DNA of 64,000 nucleotides from Actinoallomurus liliacearum (GCF_039542035.1 NZ_BAABHJ010000008.1:248001-312000), one strand, 5' to 3'. Counted from the stretch's first letter, positions 16,201 through 27,623 are shown. Notes: generated by a model not told the origin, from the letters alone. Made by a program: numbers and translations.

Positions 16201-17396
16201 GTGAGCGAGATAATCGAGCACTCGACCTCGGTCGTTCCCGGCGACGGCAAGCTGGAGATCCTCCTCATCGAGGACGACCCGGGTGACGCCTTCCTGTTCG
16301 AAGAGCTCCTCGACGAGGAGTTGCCCGACGCCGGCATCATCCAGGCGCGCACGCTCCGTGAGGCCCGTGAGCGCCTGCGACCCGGTGTCCACTGCGTCGT
16401 GGTCGACCTGTCGCTGCCCGACGCCGAAGGGCTCGACCTGCTGCGTCAGGTGCTCGACATGGCCCCGCGCTCGGCCGTCCTGGTCCTGACCGGCCGCAGC
16501 GACGCCGCAGTGGGCGTCGCCGCCGTCGCCGCGGGCGCCGAGGACTACCTGATCAAGCACGAGGTCGACGGTCCGCTGCTGGCCCGCGCCATCCGCTACG
16601 CCCTGGAGCGCAAGCGCGCCGAGGACTCCGAGCGCGAGCTCATGGAGGCCCAGATCCGGAGCGAGGAGAACGCCCGGATCGAGCTGGGGCTGCTGCCCGT
16701 GCCGCTGATCAGCGACCCGGCCCTGCACCACCACACGCGCTACCGGCCGGGCCGGGAGCGCGCCCTCCTCGGCGGCGACTTCTACGACACCGTGCAGACC
16801 TCCGACGGGTCGGTGCACCTCGTCATCGGTGACGTCTGCGGGCACGGGCCGGACGAGGCGTCGCTCGGCGTGCGCCTGCGGATGGCCTGGCGCACCCTCG
16901 TCCTGGCCGGGCACTCCGGGACGGACCTGCTGGACACGCTGGACACGGTCCTGTGCCACGAACGCTGGTCCGAGGAGATCTTCACGACGCTCAGCATGAT
17001 CACGATCGCGCCGGACCGGCGGAGCGCGCGGTTCCACATGGCCGGCCATCCCGCGCCGGTGCTGTTCGCCGACACGACGGCCAGGGCGCTGCCCGACGAG
17101 GCGTACGGGCCGGCGCTCGGCCTGTTCCCCGGGTCCGAGTGGCCGGCCGCGGAGATCGAGCTGACCGGCGACTGGTCGCTCATGCTCTACACCGACGGGC
17201 TGATCGAGGGCCGCATCGGCGGCGGGCCGGACCGGCTCGGCACCGAAGGGCTCGTCGAGCTCGCGGCGAGCGCCCGCGCCCGGGGCCTCAGCGGCGACCT
17301 GCTCATCGACCACCTCGTCGCCGAGGTGGAATCCCTCAACGGCGAGGCGCTCACCGACGACCTCGCCGTCGTCATGCTCTCCGGAAAGGCCGCCCG

Positions 17397-17400
<4 letters not shown>
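16201..17400 (+). CDS. response regulator with PP2C (SpoIIE-type) phosphatase output
   Basis: A 399-residue two-domain protein. Residues 18-135 form a receiver domain with the acidic pair in IEDDPGD, phospho-acceptor Asp69 (VVVDLSLPD) and switch lysine in YLIKHE. A short coiled linker leads to a PPM/SpoIIE phosphatase domain (about 170-395) with metal sites GGDFYD, GDVCGHG and DDLAVV. Such proteins dephosphorylate anti-sigma-factor antagonists; no such antagonist gene is in the window. It starts with GTG, has only a weak ribosome site, and overlaps the histidine kinase gene (GTGA). Confidence 0.9.
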
Positions 17401-19012
<1,612 letters not shown>

Positions 19013-19016
<4 letters not shown>

Positions 19017-19084
19017 GCGAGCGGAGCGAGCGAATCATAAGCACAGTGCCTCTGGTCACTCCCCCGACGGAGGAGGGCGCATGA
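19013..19084 (+). CDS. 23-residue MSERSER peptide, element copy 1
   Basis: A complete small frame (MSERSERIISTVPLVTPP, ending TEEGA). Its ATG overlaps the histidine kinase stop (ATGA), and its own TGA overlaps the ATG of the next copy (ATGA). It may act mainly as a translational relay rather than as a functional peptide. No homology or structure can be claimed. Confidence 0.45.
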
Positions 19085-19148
19085 GCGAGCGCAGCGAGCG
19101 AACCATGAGCACAGCGCCTCTGGTCACTCCCCCGACGAAGGAGGGCGC
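19013..19148 (+). repeat. tandem pair of a 68-bp intercistronic element
   Basis: Copies 19013-19080 and 19081-19148 differ at 5 of 68 positions with no gaps. Each begins ATGAGCGAGCG, contains CCTCTGGTCACTCC and ends with a GGAGGGCGC ribosome site exactly at the next start codon. A third copy lies at 26636-26703 on the minus strand. Confidence 0.9.
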
Positions 19149-19158
19149 ATGGACCTGA
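19081..19158 (+). CDS. 25-residue MSERSER peptide, element copy 2
   Basis: The second frame (MSERSERTMSTAPLVTPP, then TKEGAWT) runs ten bases into the response regulator gene because that gene starts ATGG rather than ATGA. The AAGGAGG inside the copy is the ribosome site of the response regulator. Expression would keep ribosomes moving from the kinase to the regulator. Confidence 0.4.
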   Translation: MSERSERTMSTAPLVTPPTKEGAWT

Positions 19159-19589
19159 CCGTACGTCCGATTGAAGTCCTGCTCGTCGAGGACGACCCCG
19201 GCGACGTGGTGCTGACCAAAGAGGCGTTCGACGACAACAAGGTCAGCAACAAGCTGTCGGTCGTCAGCGACGGCGAAGAGGCGATGCGGTTCCTGCGGCG
19301 CGAGGCCGACTACGCCGACGCGCCGCGTCCGGACCTCGTCCTCCTCGACCTGAACCTCCCGCGCATGGACGGCCGGCAGGTGCTGGAGGAGATCAAGGCC
19401 GACGAGACGCTGCGCACCATCCCGGTCGTCGTCCTCACCACCTCCGAGGCCGAGGAGGACATCCTCCGCAGCTACCGCCTGCACGCGAACGCGTACGTCA
19501 CCAAGCCGGTCGACTTCGACCAGTTCATCAAGGTCGTCCGCCAGATCGACGACTTCTTCGTCAGCGTCGTCAAACTGCCGCGCGGCTGA
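19149..19589 (+). CDS. single-domain response regulator (Rcp1-like)
   Basis: A 146-residue receiver-only protein of the kind paired with phytochrome-type kinases. It has the acidic pair in LLVEDDPGD, phospho-acceptor Asp67 in LVLLDLNLPRMDG, T in VVLTTS and Lys119 in YVTKP. No output domain is present, so it acts by protein contact or as a phosphate shuttle between the histidine kinase and the phosphatase-type regulator upstream. Its start uses the AAGGAGG of the repeat element. It ends 15 bp before the convergent ABC gene. Confidence 0.9.
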   Translation: MDLTVRPIEVLLVEDDPGDVVLTKEAFDDNKVSNKLSVVSDGEEAMRFLRREADYADAPRPDLVLLDLNLPRMDGRQVLEEIKADETLRTIPVVVLTTSEAEEDILRSYRLHANAYVTKPVDFDQFIKVVRQIDDFFVSVVKLPRG

Positions 19590-19604
19590 GGACCGGCTCC
19601 GTGG

Positions 19605-21344
19605 TCACTCCTGGCCGTGCCAGGAGCGCCACAGCGCCGCGTAGGAGCCGTCCCGGGCGATGAGCTCGTGGTGGTCGCCCAGCTCGGTGATCCGGCCGTC
19701 CTCCACCACGGCGACCCGGTCGGCGTCGTGCGCCGTGTGCAGCCGGTGCGCGATCGCCACCACCGTACGGCCGTCGAGAACGGCGGACAGGCTGCGTTCG
19801 AGGTGCCGGGCGGCCCGCGGGTTGAGCAGTGAGGTCGCCTCGTCCAGCACGAGCGTGTGCGGATCGGCCAGGACGAGACGGGCGAGCGCGAGCTGCTGCG
19901 CCCGAGCGGGCGACAGCGCCGCGTTGCCGGTCCCGACCTCGGTGTCCAGCATCGTGTGGGCCCAGGACGCGTCGACCGCGTCCAGCGCCCGCGCCAGCTC
20001 CTCGTCGGTCGCATCGGGGCGGGCCAGCTTCAGGTTGTCGCGGACCGTGCCCCGGAACACGTGGTGTTCCTGGGTGACCAGGGCGACGTTACGGCGCAGG
20101 TCCTCCAGCGGAAGGTCCACCAGCGGCACCCCGCCGACGGTGACCGCGCCGGCGCGCGGCCGCAGCACGCCGACGAGCAGCCGGCCGAGCGTGGACTTGC
20201 CCGCGCCGCTCGGCCCGACCATCGCGAGCCGCTCGCCCGGGCGCAGCCGCAGGTCCACCCCGTGCAGGACGTCCTGGCCGTCCCGGTAGGAGTAGCGCAC
20301 ACCGTCGACGGCCATCCGCTCGCCGTCGGGCCGCCGGCCGCTCGGCGTACGGTCCGCCGGCACCTCGGCGACGCCGAGCAGCCGGGCCAGCGACGCCCCG
20401 CCGACCTGCAGCTCGTCGACCCAGGACAGGAACCGGTCGAGCGGGTCGATGAGCTGCTGGACGTACAGCGTCGCGGCGGTGACCTGGGCCAGCGACGCCA
20501 GGCCGTGCAGGTAGAACAGGCCGCCGATCAGCAGCGTCGCCGCCACCGGCAGCACGTAACCGATCTCCACCAGCGGGAACCACACGGTGCGCAGCCCGAG
20601 GGTGTAGCGCTCGGCCTCCCACGCGACGGCGAGGTCGGCGTCCGTGCGCGCGACACGGCGGTCCTCCAGCCCCAGCGCCTCGACGGTGCGGGCGCCCTCG
20701 ACGGTCTCGCTGAGGCCGGAGGTGACGCCGCCCCACGCCTGGTTCTCCCGAAGGTAGCCGTCACGGGCCCGCTTGAGGTACCAGCGGGTGCCGGCCCACA
20801 GCAGGGGCACCCCGACCACGCACGGCAGCGCCGTCAGCGGCCCGACGAGGATCAGCGCCCCGATCGCGAACGCGCCGGTGACCATCGCGATCAGCGTCTC
20901 GGGCACGGCGTGCCGGACGGTCCGCGCCAGGGCGTCCACGTCGCGGGACGTTCGGGTGACCAGGTCACCGGTGCCCGCCCGCTCCACCGTGGACAGCGGC
21001 AGCTCCAGGACCCGGTCGACGAACTCCTCCCGCAGCCGGGCCAGCACCTTCTCGCCGAGCCGCGCGGACAGGTAGACGGCGTACCGCAGCAGCACGCCCT
21101 GCACGACGACGAACGCGAGGATGGCGACCGCGATCCGGTCGACCGCCATGTGCGAAGACCCGTCGCGTACGTCCTGGACGAGCTCGCCCAGGAGCCGTGG
21201 GGCGACCAGCCCGGCGACGGCGGCGAGGCCGTGCACGGCCAGCACCGTCGCGAGCTCCCGCGGGTAGGCCAGCGTCAGCCGGCGCGCGTAGGCCCGCACC
21301 TGGGCGACCGAGGCGACCGGCAGGATCCCCGTCGCTTCGTTCAT
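19605..21344 (-). CDS. ABC exporter half-transporter, intact Walker A, degenerate signature
   Basis: A 579-residue fused membrane/ATPase subunit. Six membrane helices occupy about residues 20-300. The nucleotide domain has Walker A GPSGAGKST, Walker B LVLDEATS and H-loop AIAHRLH, but the signature is LSPARAQQ instead of LSGGQ. It pairs with the next gene, which has the opposite defects. The ATG at 21344 has no Shine-Dalgarno because a 228-bp transposon remnant ends right before it. The frame stays open through the whole remnant to a TTG at 21572, so an extended product is possible. The substrate is unknown. Confidence 0.88.
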   Translation of the reverse strand: MNEATGILPVASVAQVRAYARRLTLAYPRELATVLAVHGLAAVAGLVAPRLLGELVQDVRDGSSHMAVDRIAVAILAFVVVQGVLLRYAVYLSARLGEKVLARLREEFVDRVLELPLSTVERAGTGDLVTRTSRDVDALARTVRHAVPETLIAMVTGAFAIGALILVGPLTALPCVVGVPLLWAGTRWYLKRARDGYLRENQAWGGVTSGLSETVEGARTVEALGLEDRRVARTDADLAVAWEAERYTLGLRTVWFPLVEIGYVLPVAATLLIGGLFYLHGLASLAQVTAATLYVQQLIDPLDRFLSWVDELQVGGASLARLLGVAEVPADRTPSGRRPDGERMAVDGVRYSYRDGQDVLHGVDLRLRPGERLAMVGPSGAGKSTLGRLLVGVLRPRAGAVTVGGVPLVDLPLEDLRRNVALVTQEHHVFRGTVRDNLKLARPDATDEELARALDAVDASWAHTMLDTEVGTGNAALSPARAQQLALARLVLADPHTLVLDEATSLLNPRAARHLERSLSAVLDGRTVVAIAHRLHTAHDADRVAVVEDGRITELGDHHELIARDGSYAALWRSWHGQE

Positions 21345-21572
21345 CTCGTTCGCGGCGCGGAAACTCCGGCCTTGAGGCCGGAGAGAAAGCGCCGCTCCCT
21401 CCATTCTCCTACGGTGTGTGAGTCCGCGATAACCAAGCGGATTCGCGGCCGGGCGGGTCGTGACAGCGCGGGGAGCCCTCCAGCCGTTGGGCGGGGCTGT
21501 GAACCGCGAACCACTGGCTTCTCCTTCGTGAGAGGTCGGAATCTCCCGCCTTTCGGCGGGAGAGGAGATCAA
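21345..21572 (+). mobile_element. 228-bp miniature IS200/IS605-type element (copy A)
   Basis: The left end shows a hairpin at 21364-21383 (CTCCGGCCT/AGGCCGGAG), 19 nt inside the boundary. The right end shows a hairpin at 21543-21562 (CTCCCGCC/GGCGGGAG) followed by 10 nt ending TCAA. It lies directly 3' of TTCAT (21340-21344). It shares with copy B the left-end sequence, the GAA(A)GCGCCGCTCCC-like block and a tnpB 3'-end block (ACAGCGCGGGGAGCCCTCCAG). No transposase is left, so it is non-autonomous. The ends match the subterminal hairpins and TCAA right cleavage site known from IS608-type elements. Confidence 0.75.
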
Positions 21573-23278
21573 GACGCGCGCTCCTCACTGATCAGGTCCT
21601 CGCGGTTCACGGTGGCGGCGTAGGCGGGCTCGGTGCCGAGCAGTCCACGGTGGGAGCCGGTCGCCGCCGCCTTGCCGTCCTCGACGAAGACGACCTCGTC
21701 CGCGTGGTCGAGCACCAGCGGGCTGGTCGTGCACACCACGGTCGTGCGGCCGTCGCGGAACGCCCGGAGGCGGCCGGCGATCCGGGCCTCGGTGTGGGCG
21801 TCGACCGCGGAGGTCGGCTCGACGAGGATCAGCACCTCCGGGTCGGCGGCGAGGGCACGGGCGAGCCGCAGCCGCTGCTGCTGGCCGCCGGAGAACTCCC
21901 GGCCGCCCTCGGCGACCGTGGAGCGCAGGCCGTCCGGGAGCTCCTCCACGACGTCCGCCGCGCAGGCGGCGCGCAGGGCCGCCTCGACCCGGGGCGCCGC
22001 CCCGTCGCCGCCGAGTTCGTCGGCCAGCCGCCCGGAGAACAGCCGCGCCTCGTTGTCGGCGACCAGTACGGCCTCCCGAACGGCGCGCAGGGACAGCTCG
22101 CCCAGGGGGATCCCGCTCCAGGTGACCGGACCGTCGGCGAAGCGTCCAAGCCGGTCCGCGATGGCCTGCGCGTCCTCCGGCGAGGTCGCGGCGACGGCGG
22201 TGAGCCGCCCCGGCCGGACGACGACGCCGGACTCCTCGTCGACCAGGTCGCCGCGGGCCGGAGACCGGGTCCCCTCGTCGGGCAGCTCCGGTGTCATCTG
22301 GAGGATCCGGACGACCCGGCGGGCGGCGACGTGCGCCTTGGTGATCTTGTCGGCGGCCTCGGTGAGGGTCCGCAGCGGGTCGATGAGGAACACCGCGTAC
22401 CCGTAGAAGGACACGAGCTGGCCCGTCGTGATCTCGCCGTTCAGCGCGAACCGCGCCCCCGCCCAGGTCACCAGCGCCACCAGCAGTCCGGGCAGCAGCA
22501 CCTGCGCGCCGTCCAGCAGCGACTCGGTGCGCGCCACGCGGACGCCCGCCGCGCGGACGGCCTGGGACTCGGCGCGGTAGCGGGCCGCGACGACCTGCTC
22601 GCCGCCGATCCCGCGCAGCACGCGCAGGCCGGCCACGATGTCGCCCGCCCGGGTGGCCAGCTCGCCGTTCAGGTCCCGCTGCCGCTGCTGGTACCGGTGC
22701 AGCGGGCGCAGCAGCGGCCCGACCGCGAGGGCCAGCAGCGGCACCCCGGCCAGCACGATCAGGCCGAGCTGCCAGGAGGCCGTCAGCAGGATCACCCCGG
22801 CCACGGCGATCGAGACCACCGCCCCGCTGCCGCGCCCGACGATGTCCATCGCCGAGCCGATGTGCGATACGTCGGCGATCCCCACGCTGACCACCTCGCC
22901 GGTGGCCAGCCGTTTCGGCAGGGTCGCGCCGAGCCGTACGACCTGCCGGGTCGTCACCTGGATCGTGCGGAACGCCGCGCCCAGCCAGTTGACCGTGGAG
23001 AAGCGGTGCCGCAGCACGCCGGCCGCCGCCTGGACGAGGCCGAGGGCCAGCAGCGCCCCGGACCAGGTCACCAGCGCGCCGGCGTCGCGGGCGCTCAGGC
23101 CCGCGTCGATCGCCCGTCCGATCACGGCGGGCATCAGGGCCTGACTCACCATCCACAGAATCCCGCACCCGGCGGCGCCGACCATCGTGCCGACCTGGGC
23201 GCGCGCCGCCCACAGCAGGTAGCGCGCGGCCGACCGGTGGTCGGGCGTGCCGGGATCCGCCACTGGAAACGAGCGCAT
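21569..23278 (-). CDS. ABC exporter half-transporter, degenerate Walker A/B, intact signature
   Basis: A 569-residue subunit with six membrane helices (about 30-310) and an ATPase domain. The P-loop position reads VRPGRLTAVAATSPEDAQ, with no GKS/T. Walker B reads VLILVEPTSAVD, lacking its Asp but keeping the Glu. The H-loop His is absent (CTTSPLV). The signature FSGGQQQRLRLARAL is intact. This complements the partner, giving one canonical and one dead ATP site in the heterodimer. Its stop codon TGA is formed by the TCAA end of mobile element A. Confidence 0.88.
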   Translation of the reverse strand: MRSFPVADPGTPDHRSAARYLLWAARAQVGTMVGAAGCGILWMVSQALMPAVIGRAIDAGLSARDAGALVTWSGALLALGLVQAAAGVLRHRFSTVNWLGAAFRTIQVTTRQVVRLGATLPKRLATGEVVSVGIADVSHIGSAMDIVGRGSGAVVSIAVAGVILLTASWQLGLIVLAGVPLLALAVGPLLRPLHRYQQRQRDLNGELATRAGDIVAGLRVLRGIGGEQVVAARYRAESQAVRAAGVRVARTESLLDGAQVLLPGLLVALVTWAGARFALNGEITTGQLVSFYGYAVFLIDPLRTLTEAADKITKAHVAARRVVRILQMTPELPDEGTRSPARGDLVDEESGVVVRPGRLTAVAATSPEDAQAIADRLGRFADGPVTWSGIPLGELSLRAVREAVLVADNEARLFSGRLADELGGDGAAPRVEAALRAACAADVVEELPDGLRSTVAEGGREFSGGQQQRLRLARALAADPEVLILVEPTSAVDAHTEARIAGRLRAFRDGRTTVVCTTSPLVLDHADEVVFVEDGKAAATGSHRGLLGTEPAYAATVNREDLISEERAS

Positions 23279-23332
23279 GGGAGACCCCGTTCGAGAGACG
23301 GCAGATCCCCCGACGCTACCCAGGCCTCGAGA

Positions 23333-24353
23333 TCAGCCGCGAACGATTTTCTCGTCGGCGAAGTGGCACGCGCTCGGGTGCGACGAGCCCGTCGTGGCGC
23401 CGTCCGCGCCCTCCTCGGCGCCGTGCGCGGCCCTCACCTGCAGGAGGGGTTCGTCGGTGGCGCAGACGTCCTGGGCCTTCCAGCAGCGCGTACGGAACCG
23501 GCAGCCGGACGGCGGGTTCGTCGGGCTCGGGACGTCGCCCTCGAGCACGACCGGGGTCCCCCGCCGCGTCGGGTCAGGCACGGGCACGGCGGACAGCAGC
23601 GCCTGCGTGTACGGGTGCGTCGGGTGGTCGTAGATCTGCTCCTCGTCGCCGATCTCGACGACCTTCCCGAGGTACATCACCGCGACCCGGTCGGAGATGT
23701 GCCGGACGACGGCCAGGTCGTGCGCGATGAACACGTACGACAGGCCGAACTCCTGCTGCAGGTCGGCCAGGAGGTTCATGACCTGCGCCTGCACCGAGAC
23801 GTCCAGCGCGGAGACCGGCTCGTCGCAGATGATGACGTCGGGCCGCAGCGCGAGCGCGCGGGCGATGCCGATCCGCTGCCGCTGCCCGCCGGAGAACTGG
23901 TGCGGATAACGGTTCACGTGGTCGGGATCGAGGCCGACCACCTCCAGCAGCTCCTGGACCCGGCGGCGGCGCCCGCCCTCCGGGTCCCCGTGGATCGCGA
24001 ACGGCTCGCCGACGATGTCGCCGACCGTCATGCGCGGGTTCAGCGAGGTGTAGGGGTCCTGCAGGACCATCTGCACCCGGCGGCGCAGCCGCCGCAGCTC
24101 CGCCCGGGACAGCGCGAACACGTCCTGGTCCTCGAAGCGCACGGAGCCGGAGGTGGGGCGTTCGAGGGCCATGAGCAGCTTGGCGAGCGTGCTCTTGCCG
24201 CAGCCGGACTCCCCGACCAGGCCGAGCGTCTCGCCCCTGCGCAGCCCGAAGGACACGCCGTCGACCGCCTTGACCTGGCCCACCTGGCGCTTGAACACGA
24301 CCCCCTGGGTGAGCGGGAAGTGCTTGACCAGGTTCTCGACCTGAAGGATCTCG

Positions 24354-24361
<8 letters not shown>
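23333..24361 (-). CDS. oligopeptide ABC transporter ATP-binding protein (DppF/OppF type)
   Basis: A 342-residue ATPase: Walker A GESGCGKST, signature FSGGQRQRIGIARAL, Walker B VIICDEPVSALD, H-loop FIAHDL. The C-terminal oligopeptide-type extension has four clustered cysteines region (GCRFRTRCWKAQDVC), which in this family can hold an iron-sulfur cluster. The order Opp-D then Opp-F and the phrase HFPLTQGVVFKRQVGQVKAVDGVSF identify the F-type subunit. It overlaps the upstream ATPase gene by 8 bp and is the last gene of the importer operon. Confidence 0.92.
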
Positions 24362-25364
<1,003 letters not shown>

Positions 25365-25712
25365 CTGTTGTACGGCATGGCGACCCTGGCCTTCAGGCCA
25401 GGGAAGGAACGCCGCTCCCCCCTCGGACTGTCGGTGGTGGTGGTCAGGGTGCGGGCATGCGGTTCCGGCTCGCGCCCACGCCCGCTCAAGAGCAGGCGCT
25501 GCTGGACCACTGTCGCGCCTGCGGGCATGCCGATCACGCGGATGTGAACGCGGCCAAGAACATCAGAGACATCGCCGTCGGACGGACGATGACAGCGCGA
25601 GGAGCCCTCCAGCCACCAGGCGGGGCCGAGAACCGCGAACCTCAACCTGTTCTCACCTCCGGGTAGAAACCGGGTTGGAATCCCCCGCCTTCAAGCGGAG
25701 GGAGGACGTCAA
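25365..25712 (+). mobile_element. 348-bp miniature IS200/IS605-type element (copy B)
   Basis: The left hairpin lies at 25384-25403 (CCCTGGCCT/AGGCCAGGG), 19 nt from the boundary. The imperfect right hairpin at 25682-25702 is followed by 10 nt ending TCAA. It is directly 3' of TTCAT (25360-25364). Both end geometries equal those of copy A. It contains a tnpB gene reduced to its two termini. The region overlapping the tnpB 3' end and right end is where TnpB guide (omega) RNAs are made in known elements, so a guide RNA could still be encoded; that is inference. Confidence 0.82.
25457..25666 (+). pseudogene. tnpB remnant: N-terminus joined to C-terminus
   Basis: A 69-residue frame. It begins MRFRLAPTPAQEQALLDHC, typical of the TnpB N-terminus, and continues immediately with CRACGHADHADVNAAKNI, the second half of the zinc ribbon plus the third RuvC Asp motif. 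Roughly 300 or more central residues of a normal TnpB of about 400 are missing in one clean in-frame deletion. It cannot be a nuclease. Confidence 0.8.
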
Positions 25713-26635
25713 CGCAGTTTCGGGTCCAGGGCGTCGCGTACGGCGTCGCCGAGCAGCAGGAAGCTCAGCACGGTCGCCGTCAGGAGTACCGCGGGATAGA
25801 TCAGGAGGTACGGGTAGTCGGTGAAGACGTCCTGAGCCTGGCTGAGCTGCAGCCCCCAGGAGACGGTGGGGTACCGCAGGCCGACACCGAGGTAGTCGAG
25901 CGTCGCCTCGTACCCGATCACCACGCCGACGTTCAGCATGGCGTAGACGAAGACCGGCGCGACGGCGTTCGGCAGGATGTGCCGGACCATGATCCGCACG
26001 TCGCCCGCACCGAGCATCCGGGCGGCCTGGACGTAGTCGGCGTCCCGGACCGCCAGCACCTGCCCGCGCATGAGGCGGGTCATGGTCGGCCACCACAGCA
26101 CGCCCAGCACCAGGGACATCGACCAGACACCGTGGTCCGGGAAGGCGGTCAGGATGACCAGCGCGCCGAGCACGAGCGGCAGCCCGAAGAAGATGTCGGT
26201 GATCCGCGAGATCAGCGCGTCCAGCCAGCGGCCGAAGTAGCCGGACAGCGAACCCAGCGTGATCGACAGGGTCAGCGCGATCCCGGTCACGACGAAGCCC
26301 ACGATCATCGGGGCGCGGGCACCGTGCACGATCTGCGCCCAGTAGTCACAGCCGTGGGTGTCGTAGCCGAACGGGTGGCCACCGGCCCCGAAGGGGTTCC
26401 ACGACGACGGCTTGTGCTTGGCGAACCGCACGTCGCACCGGTCGTTGACCCCGCGGCCGGTGAACAGCCCCGGGAAGACCGCCATCAGGCCCATCACGAA
26501 CAGGATGGCCACCGACACCCAGAAGATCACCCGGCGGCGCAGGTCACGCCAGGCGTCGCTCCACAGCGACGCGGACGCTCCCACGACCTCCGATCCGGTC
26601 TGGGCGACGGCGAGCGTGTCGGTGCTCTCGCTCAC
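25709..26635 (-). CDS. oligopeptide ABC transporter permease (DppC/OppC type)
   Basis: A 308-residue permease with an N-terminal helix, a periplasmic loop (RGVNDRCDVRFAKHKPSSWNPFG...) and five further helices. The EAA loop reads YVQAARMLGAGDVRIMVRHILPN, and the N-terminal OppC-type extension is present. It starts with GTG inside a GTGA overlap with a 23-residue peptide frame of the repeat element. Its last codons are CTG CGT TGA, the stop coming from the TCAA end of mobile element B. Confidence 0.92.
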   Translation of the reverse strand: MSESTDTLAVAQTGSEVVGASASLWSDAWRDLRRRVIFWVSVAILFVMGLMAVFPGLFTGRGVNDRCDVRFAKHKPSSWNPFGAGGHPFGYDTHGCDYWAQIVHGARAPMIVGFVVTGIALTLSITLGSLSGYFGRWLDALISRITDIFFGLPLVLGALVILTAFPDHGVWSMSLVLGVLWWPTMTRLMRGQVLAVRDADYVQAARMLGAGDVRIMVRHILPNAVAPVFVYAMLNVGVVIGYEATLDYLGVGLRYPTVSWGLQLSQAQDVFTDYPYLLIYPAVLLTATVLSFLLLGDAVRDALDPKLR

Positions 26636-26703
26636 GCGCCCTCCTTCCTCGGCAAAGCGACCAGAGACGCTGCGCCATCGATTCGCTCGCCGCGCTCACT
26701 CAT
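26632..26703 (-). CDS. 23-residue MSERGER peptide, element copy 3
   Basis: The frame MSERGERIDGAASLVALP, ending RKEGA, begins with an ATG overlapping the end of the upstream permease (ATGAGTGA, whose stop is TGA 26698-26696). It ends with TGA overlapping the GTG of the next permease (GTGA). Same length, start and end residues as copy 1 in a different operon. Likely a coupling device. Confidence 0.45.
   Translation of the reverse strand: MSERGERIDGAASLVALPRKEGA
26636..26703 (-). repeat. 68-bp intercistronic element, third copy
   Basis: On the minus strand it aligns without gaps to 19013-19080 and 19081-19148 at roughly three quarters identity, best conserved at ATGAG(C/T)GAGCG, CTCTGGTC and GGAGGGCGC. 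It exactly fills the gap between the two permease genes. Confidence 0.8.
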
Positions 26704-27622
26704 AGCGGATCCTCGGGTCCAGGGCGCCGTACAGGATGTCGACCACCAGGTTGGCCAGCAGGAAGATCAGCACCAGGAAGGTGGAGATGCCCACGACCGT
26801 CGGGCCGTCCTTGATCTGGACCGCCTGGAAGATCTGCTGGCCGATCCCGGGCAGGTTGAAGATGCCCTCGATGACGATCGCGCCGGCGAGCAGGTTGCCC
26901 AGGTCGACGCCCAGGTAGGTGACCACCGGGATGAGCGAGTTGCGCAGCGTGTGCCGGACGATGACCCGCCGCCGCGGCAGACCCTTGGCCCGCGCGGTGC
27001 GCACGTAGTCGGCGCGCGTGTTCTCCACCAGGCTGGTGCGCGTCAGCCGGGCGATGTAGGCCAGGCTCAGCGAGCCGAGGATCATTCCCGGCAGCAGGTA
27101 GCTGTACGGCCAGCCGTCGTCGGTACCGGCCGTCGGGAACCAGCCGAGCTTCAACCCGAAGATCAGCTGCGCCGAGTAGGCCAGCACGAAGGCCGGGATG
27201 GCGATGACGAACGTCGTGCCGCTCAGCACCAGCGAGTCGATGATCCCGCCCTTGCGCAGGCCGGCGAGCACGCCGAGCCCGATGCCCACGACCAGTTCGA
27301 AGATCCAGGCGGTGAGGGCGAGCTGGACCGTGACGGTCCAGCCCGTCGCCATCAGGCTGGCGACGGACTGGCCGTTCAGCGTCTCGCCGAAGTCCCCGCG
27401 GGCGATGCCGAGCAGATACCGGCCGTACTGCGTGATCAGCGGCTCGTCGAGGTGGTAGTGGTGCCGGAGCGCCTCGTAGACCGAGGGCGGCATCGGCTTG
27501 TCGCCGCCCAGTGCCCGGATCGGGTCACCGGGCAGCGCGAACACCGCCACGTAGATCAGAAACGTCGTGCCGATGAGCACGGGCACCATCTGCAGCAGGC
27601 GCCGGAGGACGAAACGCCACAC
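26696..27622 (-). CDS. oligopeptide ABC transporter permease (DppB/OppB type)
   Basis: A 308-residue permease with six helices. It starts MWRFVLRRLLQMVPVLIGTTFLIYVAVFALPGDP, the classic DppB amino terminus, and the EAA loop reads YVRTARAKGLPRRRVIVRHTLRN. It starts with GTG one base after the binding-protein stop. Order binding protein-B-C-D-F matches a standard dpp/opp operon. Confidence 0.93.
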   Translation of the reverse strand: MWRFVLRRLLQMVPVLIGTTFLIYVAVFALPGDPIRALGGDKPMPPSVYEALRHHYHLDEPLITQYGRYLLGIARGDFGETLNGQSVASLMATGWTVTVQLALTAWIFELVVGIGLGVLAGLRKGGIIDSLVLSGTTFVIAIPAFVLAYSAQLIFGLKLGWFPTAGTDDGWPYSYLLPGMILGSLSLAYIARLTRTSLVENTRADYVRTARAKGLPRRRVIVRHTLRNSLIPVVTYLGVDLGNLLAGAIVIEGIFNLPGIGQQIFQAVQIKDGPTVVGISTFLVLIFLLANLVVDILYGALDPRIRYE

Positions 27623-27623
27623 G

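Noticed and set aside
19857..21623. 588-codon plus-strand frame that includes tnpB-like words near its end
   Set aside because: Most of it is antisense to the exporter gene. Only the short part inside element A is transposon sequence, and its tnpB similarity is clearer at nucleotide level.
26636..26703. chance similarity of the third MSER(S/G)ER copy
   Set aside because: Rejected as chance because length (68 bp), start, end, ribosome site and reading frame all agree with the other two copies without gaps.
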